Source of the DNA: Hyperoodon ampullatus
Taxonomy: Eukaryota; Chordata; Mammalia; Artiodactyla; Ziphiidae
DNA: 64,000 bases
Assembly: GCA_949752795.1 (NCBI GenBank)
Contig: OX457075.1
Span: 5,694,001-5,758,000 of the forward strand
Reading direction: 5' to 3'
Both the position numbers and the translations under genes were made by a program. Under the pieces are notes generated by a model. That model had not been told where the DNA came from and did no database searches. It saw only the letters and a program-made list of their open reading frames with translations. The number at the start of each line of letters is the position of its first letter. The stretch's first letter is position 1. This document shows, piece by piece, positions 58,315-64,000 of the stretch.

Positions 58315-58490
58315 GCTAGACCCCTTAAAGGTGGGTCCATGGACTAGCAGCATTGGTATATTCTGGGTGCCTGTCAGAGCTCAGGTCCCACTCCAGATGT
58401 ACCATATCAGCATCGGCATTTTATTTAGCACTTTCCCTGGGTGATAGGCATGCACATTTAAGTTCAAGAAGCATTGTGTTAGAATATATC
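58315..58490. mobile_element. MER20/MER5-like hAT-Charlie element
   Basis: gtgggtccatggactagcag, gctcaggtcccactccagat, ccctgggtgataggcatgca, cacatttaagttcaagaagc: the order of the common hAT-Charlie MER20 consensus. Strand nominal. Confidence 0.65.
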
Positions 58491-58559
58491 AAAAGAAGAG
58501 CGAGTAACGTGTTCTAGAGGTGAGCGAAAGCCTCCAAGCTGAGACAGAATTGATCAGAT

Positions 58560-59488
58560 CCTAAGTTGCCAAACATCTTGGTCTCAGAACCCCTTTACTC
58601 TCTTAAAAATTATAGAAGACTCAGAAACTTTTTTGTGTGTTTTGTCTGTTTAATGTCTAACAATAGAAGACAGCTGGGTTCTCAGATTCTTCAGCATTCA
58701 ACCTATTGTGTTACGTTATTTTGGTTGAAGTATGGGAAGAAAATTTGGCCTCACACAAACATGTAGTTTGAAAATGTATGAGTATTTTAATGCCGTTTTT
58801 AGGTAACTGTGGATATTCTCTTTTGTTACGCCACAGAAAATTCTATAAGTGGTAGTTTCTTAAATGTGGGGAATATCAAATTTAATGAGTCAACCTTGGG
58901 AAGACTTGGATAACTCAGTGAGCAAATGCTTTCCAAATGACCAATGCATGCTGTTGCAAAAATCGGAACACGGGTAAAAAGTCCACTTAAAGTAGACTAA
59001 TGGATTTTAATGTACCAGGAGAATATAGACTAATGGATTTTAGTCTATAAAGACTAATGGATTTTAAGGTACCAGTACAAAAGTTCATTGCACAGTGTTT
59101 TTCCTCGAGATAACCATCGTATGTAGCAGAAGAACTTTTTTGTGTACTTCCTATTGAAAATAATAAAAAGAGATATACTTAAGGGTCAAAATTAATGCTT
59201 TTTACTGTTTCATCTGGGGCACTGTTAAGTGAAACTGAATGCATGATGGTGAGGAATACAGTGAGCATTTGTCCATTGGGGACCACTGCCTTGATTGCCA
59301 ACAGACACTAACAGTTTTACCACCAGTGCTTTTGTACCATCAGTGCAAACTTTAACAAAGTGTAAAAAGCAAGTAAGCTCTGAGTCATATTGTAAAAATA
59401 GTTTTGACCTCTCAGATGGCCTTGAGAGGATCTTGGGTACTATTAGAGTCTTCAGACCATCCTCTGCGAACCACTGGACTAGAACATT
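58560..59488 (-). mobile_element. Decayed autonomous-type hAT-Charlie DNA transposon
   Basis: About 0.9 kb, read on the minus strand. It starts cagtggttcgcagaggat (complement of 59471-59488) and ends near 58567 with the complement of caaacatcttggtctcagaa. Between them are a transposase remnant (59225-59497) and the non-coding part (agacagctgggttctcagat, ggttgaagtatgggaagaaa, ttggcctcacacaaacatgt on the plus strand). Most of the transposase gene is deleted. Confidence 0.75.
58994..59067. repeat. Triple agactaatggatttta unit
   Basis: Three copies of agactaatggatttta start near 58994, 59027 and 59051, with unequal spacers, inside the hAT element. Confidence 0.9.
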
Positions 59489-59497
59489 GGAAGACAA
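59225..59497 (-). pseudogene. hAT-family transposase fragment
   Basis: A 90-codon open frame of which the middle and end resemble hAT-Charlie transposases and their domesticated relatives: VKVCTDGTKALVVKLL (the CTDGA..M motif, with A changed to T and M lost) and a following HCIPHHHAFSF, matching the 'HCIxHRxAL' motif. The first 25 or so residues come from the terminal repeat. No upstream BED finger and no downstream dimerisation domain remain, so it is non-functional. Confidence 0.7.
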
Positions 59498-61357
59498 GGG
59501 TCAGATGAGAGGCTAAGAGGGATGAAAGGCCATATTGGACAAAGGGAATTATTGCAGTGGAGAGCTGGAAAAGGGGTAAGCAAAACTCTTTCCACAAGTC
59601 TACATGAAGCAGGGCTTACACAATTCAGAAACAGCTGCTCGACCTGCTTGTTTCTGCCCTAAAAACAGAAGCATATATAGAAAGCCACTTCCCTTTCAGG
59701 TTATTTATTGAATCAGCCTCAATTTCAATTGGCCTACATTTTGCTACCTGAACTTGAAAATCTGGGCGATTGATTAAAGATCAAAATTCACAGAGAAGAC
59801 ACACATGGATCAATTTCTTTTGCCATTCTAACTGAAGAAATGTCCCTCTCCTTTTAAAAAAGAAGGGAGGGGTAATTTATTATTTTAAAGCAAACTGCCA
59901 CTTTAGTTTTATCATTCATGTAAATACTATTTTCCTGTATAAATTACACTCCCCACCCTCAAAATCCAAGGAGTTGGGGATACTATTACTAATTTTTATT
60001 TTATGTACTTTAGAGAAAATGTTCATAGCTTGGAAAACCTAAGGCATTAGGTTTGAGATTGCAGGTCACCTTTATTTCTAAATGTTTAACAATTATCCTC
60101 ATGTATTAAGAGATTTGCATTGCTGACTGTGGGGAACACAATAGAAGACTAGAATGAAAATCCCAGTTCCTTGGCTTTTTTGTCCCTAAATTTCAGCCAA
60201 AGATCAGAGGAGTCTGTGAGATAGCAACAAAGTGAAAGCTAGATCTCAAACGGTCTGGCTTGCCCTGCAGACAAACGTTACCCATTGGATTGATGAGCAC
60301 CTGTGCGGTCTGTAATGCAGAGATCATTCAGCAGGTAAAGATATAACAGCCTAGGATCTGAGGATGCCTGGGAATCTCTTGCCTTCTTGGGTCATGGCCA
60401 TCTCTTACTCTCAGGCCATTCCAATCTGGTCCAACCCTACAGGGACCAGATGTGGTACCTTCTTGATCCGCCGCCTCTTCCATCACCAAAACTCTACAAC
60501 TCAAGCTCACATGGCTACCTGATTTCCCCAAGTGGTGAGCCCTGGCCTGATAGCTCTAGGAGACAGTGTGTAACTCAGAGAAACGTACAGTGAAGCTCCT
60601 TCTCACCCAGATGAGGCTTTCACAGCTCATGCCTAGGGTCACTCTCATTTTCTCTGAATTAGACTTTAAGAGATGCTTGGCTGCTTAAAATCATTAGTGA
60701 AAATAACTCACGGGAGGACTTTGTAATTAACACAGCCGAATGTGCCATTAGAGTCCCATTCAAAATCCTGCTCGGTGTGCTTTTCCCCTCCTAACCTGAC
60801 TTAGGTATTTTATTCTTATATTTAGAGCCAAGTACAAAATAGTCTTTTTTCAATTTATAAAATTAATGCTTATCTATTTTAGAGATTTTGTAAAATTACA
60901 GATGACGAAAACTAAAATTACTCATATTTCTGATAATAAAAATTATTCAACACTTGGAAACAGAAATATGCATGGCATGTCCTTTCAACACCATGAAGGC
61001 AAGGACCCACCCAAGGATTATCTATGACCAAGAAAAATATAATGTGAAACACAAGAGCAAACTGCGTAATTTCAAGTGTCCTAATAGCCATGTTAAAAAC
61101 ATAAGCAGGCAGAATTAATTTTTATAATATAATTTATTTAACTCAATATATCAAAATAGTTTCAATTTAATATGTAATTGATGATGTAAGAAATTATTAA
61201 AGAAATATTTCATATGATTTTATAGTACTACATCTTTGAAATCTGGTGTGTATTTTATACTCACAGCACATCTTGATTTGGACTAGTTCCAAAGCCATTT
61301 GTGGCTGGTGGCTACCACCTTGGACAGCACAGATCTGGGGAAAGATATGTCGTTCAG
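59498..61357. other. Unassigned, 1.9 kb, AT-rich
   Basis: Long stretch with no recognised transposon and no frame above about 70 codons. Sections such as 59820-60130 and 60820-61240 are strongly AT-rich. Confidence 0.5.
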
Positions 61358-61373
61358 CTCACTGTTTACTCTT

Positions 61374-61583
61374 TTTTTTTTTTTTCCTTTTTTGCGGTAC
61401 GTGGGCCTCTCACTGTTGTGGCCTCTCCTGTTGCGGAGCACAGGCTCCGGACGTGCAGGCTCAGCGTCCACGGCTCACAGGCCAGCCGCTCCGCGGCATG
61501 TGGGATCTTCTCAGACCGGGGCACGAACCCGTGTCCCCTGCATCGGCAGGCGGACTCTCAACCACTGCGCCACCAGGGAAGCC
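61374..61583 (-). mobile_element. CHR-2-type SINE
   Basis: Antisense, full length. Perfect target-site duplication ctcactgtttactctt at 61358-61373 and 61584-61599. One C is missing from the conserved gggcccagc (here caggccagcc). Confidence 0.95.
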
Positions 61584-62084
61584 CTCACTGTTTACTCTTA
61601 ATTAAAATTCCCGGTCTTACTGAAGCCACATGTTAACTTATAGATTTTTGTCCAGTAGAGAGCTAAATAATTTCTGTCTGGTAGGAAAGATAACATCAAT
61701 CATCACCATCTTGTGCTGTAGAATATTAACCAGTTTTGTATCTACTCCAGCAATCATATCCTAGTATTCTGTTGTTGTTAAACTGACTAGAAATATCTAG
61801 CTTCTTACATATTCTTTGAACTAGTCCTAATATCTTCCCTCATTACTTAATCAATTGAACAAAATGTTGGACATGTGTTCATTTTATACTTTCATGAGTC
61901 ATGGATTTTACCTTGTTGAAAATGTGACGTTAGTATTTCCACTACCCAGAGTTATCAACATGTAGCTGTCTTTTATTCTCTCTCTACAGAACTATGCATG
62001 CGCATTTAACATGCAGACCTCCATCATCTCACTTCTATCTACATTATCACTGAAAACACTGCATTAAGTAAACTCATACATATA

Positions 62085-62261
62085 TATTTATTTTATTTTT
62101 ATTTTTTCCTCAGTCTTATTGAAATATAAATTCACATACAGCACTGTATGCATGTAAGGTATATGGCATAATGATCTGACTTACACCATGAAATGATGAC
62201 CACAGTGAGTTTAGTGAGCATCAGCGCATATAGATACAAAATGGAAATAAACATCTTTTCC
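62085..62261 (-). mobile_element. Old L1 3' UTR, antisense, left part
   Basis: cttattgaaatataaattca, catacagcactgtatgcatg, ggcataatgatctgacttac: antisense L1M-type end. It is interrupted by a SINE at 62262. Confidence 0.75.
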
Positions 62262-62476
62262 GGGCTTCCCTGGTGGCGCAGTGGTTGAGAGTCCGCCTGC
62301 CGATGCAGGGGACGCGGGTTCTTGCCCCAGTCCGGAAGGATCCCACATGCCGTGGAGCGGCTGGGCCCGTGAGCCATGGCCGCTGAGCCTGCGCAGCTGG
62401 AGCCTGTGCTCCACAACGGGAGAGGCCACAACAGTGAGAGGCCCGCGTACCGCAAAAAACAAAAAAAAAAACCGAA
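62262..62476 (+). mobile_element. CHR-2-type SINE inside an L1
   Basis: Sense, full length. Perfect target-site duplication aaacatcttttcc at 62249-62261 and 62477-62489. B box is ggttcttgccc, one change from the group's usual form. Confidence 0.95.
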
Positions 62477-62790
62477 AAACATCTTTTCCTTGTGATGAGG
62501 ACTCATAGGATTTACTCTTTTAGCCAGTTCCGAATATAACATATAACTGTTAATTATATTAACCGTGCTGTACATGACACCCCTGGTACTTATTTATCTT
62601 ATGACTGGGAGTTGGTGCCTTCTGACCCCCTTCCCCCAGTTCTCCTCCCTCTTTCCCACCTCCTGCCTCTGGTGACCGCAGATCATCTCTTTTTTCCAGG
62701 AGTTTGTTCGAAGCACAATTGACCTACATCACTGCGTTAGCTCCTGGGGCACAGCATGGAGATTTGAGATTTCTATACATGACAAACTTA
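62477..62790 (-). mobile_element. Old L1 3' UTR, antisense, right part
   Basis: Continues the L1: atattaaccgtgctgtacat, tatttatcttatgactggga, gttggtgccttctgaccccc. From 62700 a second L1-like stretch (gcacaattgacctacatcac) repeats the 3' UTR start, suggesting two old fragments end to end. Confidence 0.65.
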
Positions 62791-63046
62791 TATGTATATA
62801 TCTTTTTGCTTGTCTGGAATGAAAGATTCTTGATAACCATTACAATTTGGGTACCAAATTGTCCTTCTGAAATGTTTTATCACAAACATTCTTATTACCA
62901 GACTACAAAAGTTCTCGACTTCTCGTTGTTTAGAAGACTTTTTAAAAGAATTGATATTATCACTCTCCTTTTTGAAAATTTAGATTTATTTTATCTTATT
63001 ATAGAGAGTAAAATGTTCAGAACAGTGACAAAAGTGTCCACAACAG

Positions 63047-63251
63047 GGCTTCCCTGGTGGCGCAGTGGTTGAGAGTCTGCCTGCCGATGCAGGGGACGCG
63101 GGTTCGTGACCCGGTCCGGGAGGATCCCATATGCCGCGGAGCGGCTGGGCCCGTGAGCCATGGGCGCTGAGCCTACGTGTCCGGAGCCTGTGCTCCGCAA
63201 TGGGAGAGGCCGCAACAGTGAGAGGCCCACGTACCACAAAAACAAAACAAA
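63047..63251 (+). mobile_element. CHR-2-type SINE
   Basis: Sense, full length. Diverged target-site duplication: aaaagtgtccacaacag (63030-63046) and aaaagtgaccatgacag (63252-63268), three mismatches, so likely one of the older short copies here. Confidence 0.94.
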
Positions 63252-63699
63252 AAAAGTGACCATGACAGTAGTAGTAAACAGAGCTTTGTTTGTTTTATGT
63301 CTAACTTAGGAACAGTACCATTAACATTCTTAGCATAAGGTAAGATGCTTGCTATTGTTTTTGCAATTTTTTAAAATCATATTAGGGACACGTTCCTCTA
63401 CTTCTATTTTACTAATAAAATACAGAATAAAATTAGAACTCCACCAAATGCATAGTTTTCCTTTGTTCTCCTAATATTATAAATTATGTTCTAGGTATTC
63501 TAATATTTAATTAACCATATTTTTTTAGAGTAAGCCTTACTTGACAAAGTATATTCTTCTTCTAATAGGCTGACATACTGATATACTAATAAACTCTAAT
63601 ATATTGAAGAATTTGATTAGCTATCATTTTTTTTTAGTAATTCAGCGTCTAGACTCATAAGTAACATTGATCTAAATGTTTCATCTTTAAAACAATTTA

Positions 63700-63900
63700 G
63701 GGCTTCCCTGGTGGCGCAGTGGTTGAGAGTCCGCCTGCCGATGCAGGGGACACGGGTTTGTGCCCCGGTCTGGGAAGATCCCACATGCCGCGGAGCGTCT
63801 GGGCCCGTGAGCCATGGCTGCTGAGCCTGCACGCCTGGAGCCTGCGCTCTGTAGTGGGAGAGGCCACAATGCAGAGGCCACAACAGTGAGAGGCCCGCAT

Positions 63901-63931
<31 letters not shown>
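63700..63931 (+). mobile_element. CHR-2-type SINE with internal duplication
   Basis: Sense; near the 3' end agaggccacaatgc is followed by agaggccacaacag, an extra partial unit not in other copies. Long poly-A, 63906-63935. Target-site duplication aaaacaattta at 63689-63699 and 63932-63942. Confidence 0.95.
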
Positions 63932-63936
<5 letters not shown>

Positions 63937-64000
63937 AATTTAATCAGATTTTAATAGCAGAGTCATACTAACTTACCAAAGTGAAATTAAAATTCTTTAG

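Overview
This is mammalian, almost certainly cetacean, nuclear DNA. The diagnosis rests on about 19 copies of a roughly 200 bp tRNA-derived SINE (head gggcttccctggtggcgcag, A-rich tail) plus seven longer or composite relatives. Together they look like the CHR SINE group of whales and hippos, with the short form being the CHR-2 type abundant in cetaceans. L1 3' ends of cetartiodactyl type, MaLR LTRs, MIR, L2 and hAT-Charlie fossils fill in the rest. Family names are from memory of consensus sequences, not from a library search.

I found no convincing protein-coding exon, tRNA, rRNA or other functional RNA gene. The window reads as intergenic or deep intronic. Almost all open frames are read-throughs of SINEs (proteins rich in GDTGSCPGPGRSHMPRSGWAREPWPLSLR-type text on one strand, or its complement), of the tetranucleotide repeat, or of L1 3' ends. 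Real coding fossils are limited to two L1 ORF2 C-termini (8103-8345, 27568-27765) and a relict hAT transposase piece (59225-59497).

Layout. 0-10 kb: a young SINE abutting an older one at the left edge, then MIR, L2, an L1 3' end, a SINE, a MaLR LTR and an antisense L1 with ORF2 tail. 10-22 kb: old LTRs, MIRs, two SINEs, an ERV-like LTR, a 410 bp GGAT/GATA array, an hAT-Charlie element and a 31 bp tandem duplication. 22-33 kb: a mosaic of SINE head, TA repeat, L1 and hAT pieces, then a three-level nest (SINE in L1 in MaLR LTR at 27-28.6 kb), a second old L1, and a pair of SINEs around an AT-rich tract next to a MIR. 33-43 kb: the most SINE-dense part, including a 70 bp inverted repeat with a SINE in its loop. 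43-55 kb: L1 3' ends, one carrying a 3' transduction, three long SINEs and a local 200 bp direct duplication. 55-64 kb: six young SINEs, a decayed hAT-Charlie element and an old L1 split by a SINE.

The most interesting structures are the inverted repeat at 36717-37331, the probable L1 3' transduction at 45667-45844, the inverted shared segment between the left window edge and 32.6 kb, the direct duplication at 52.8/54.2 kb, and a composite SINE at 31.8 kb that looks like an intermediate between long and short CHR forms. I did not find evidence for a new gene system; the novelty here is in repeat evolution and local rearrangement.
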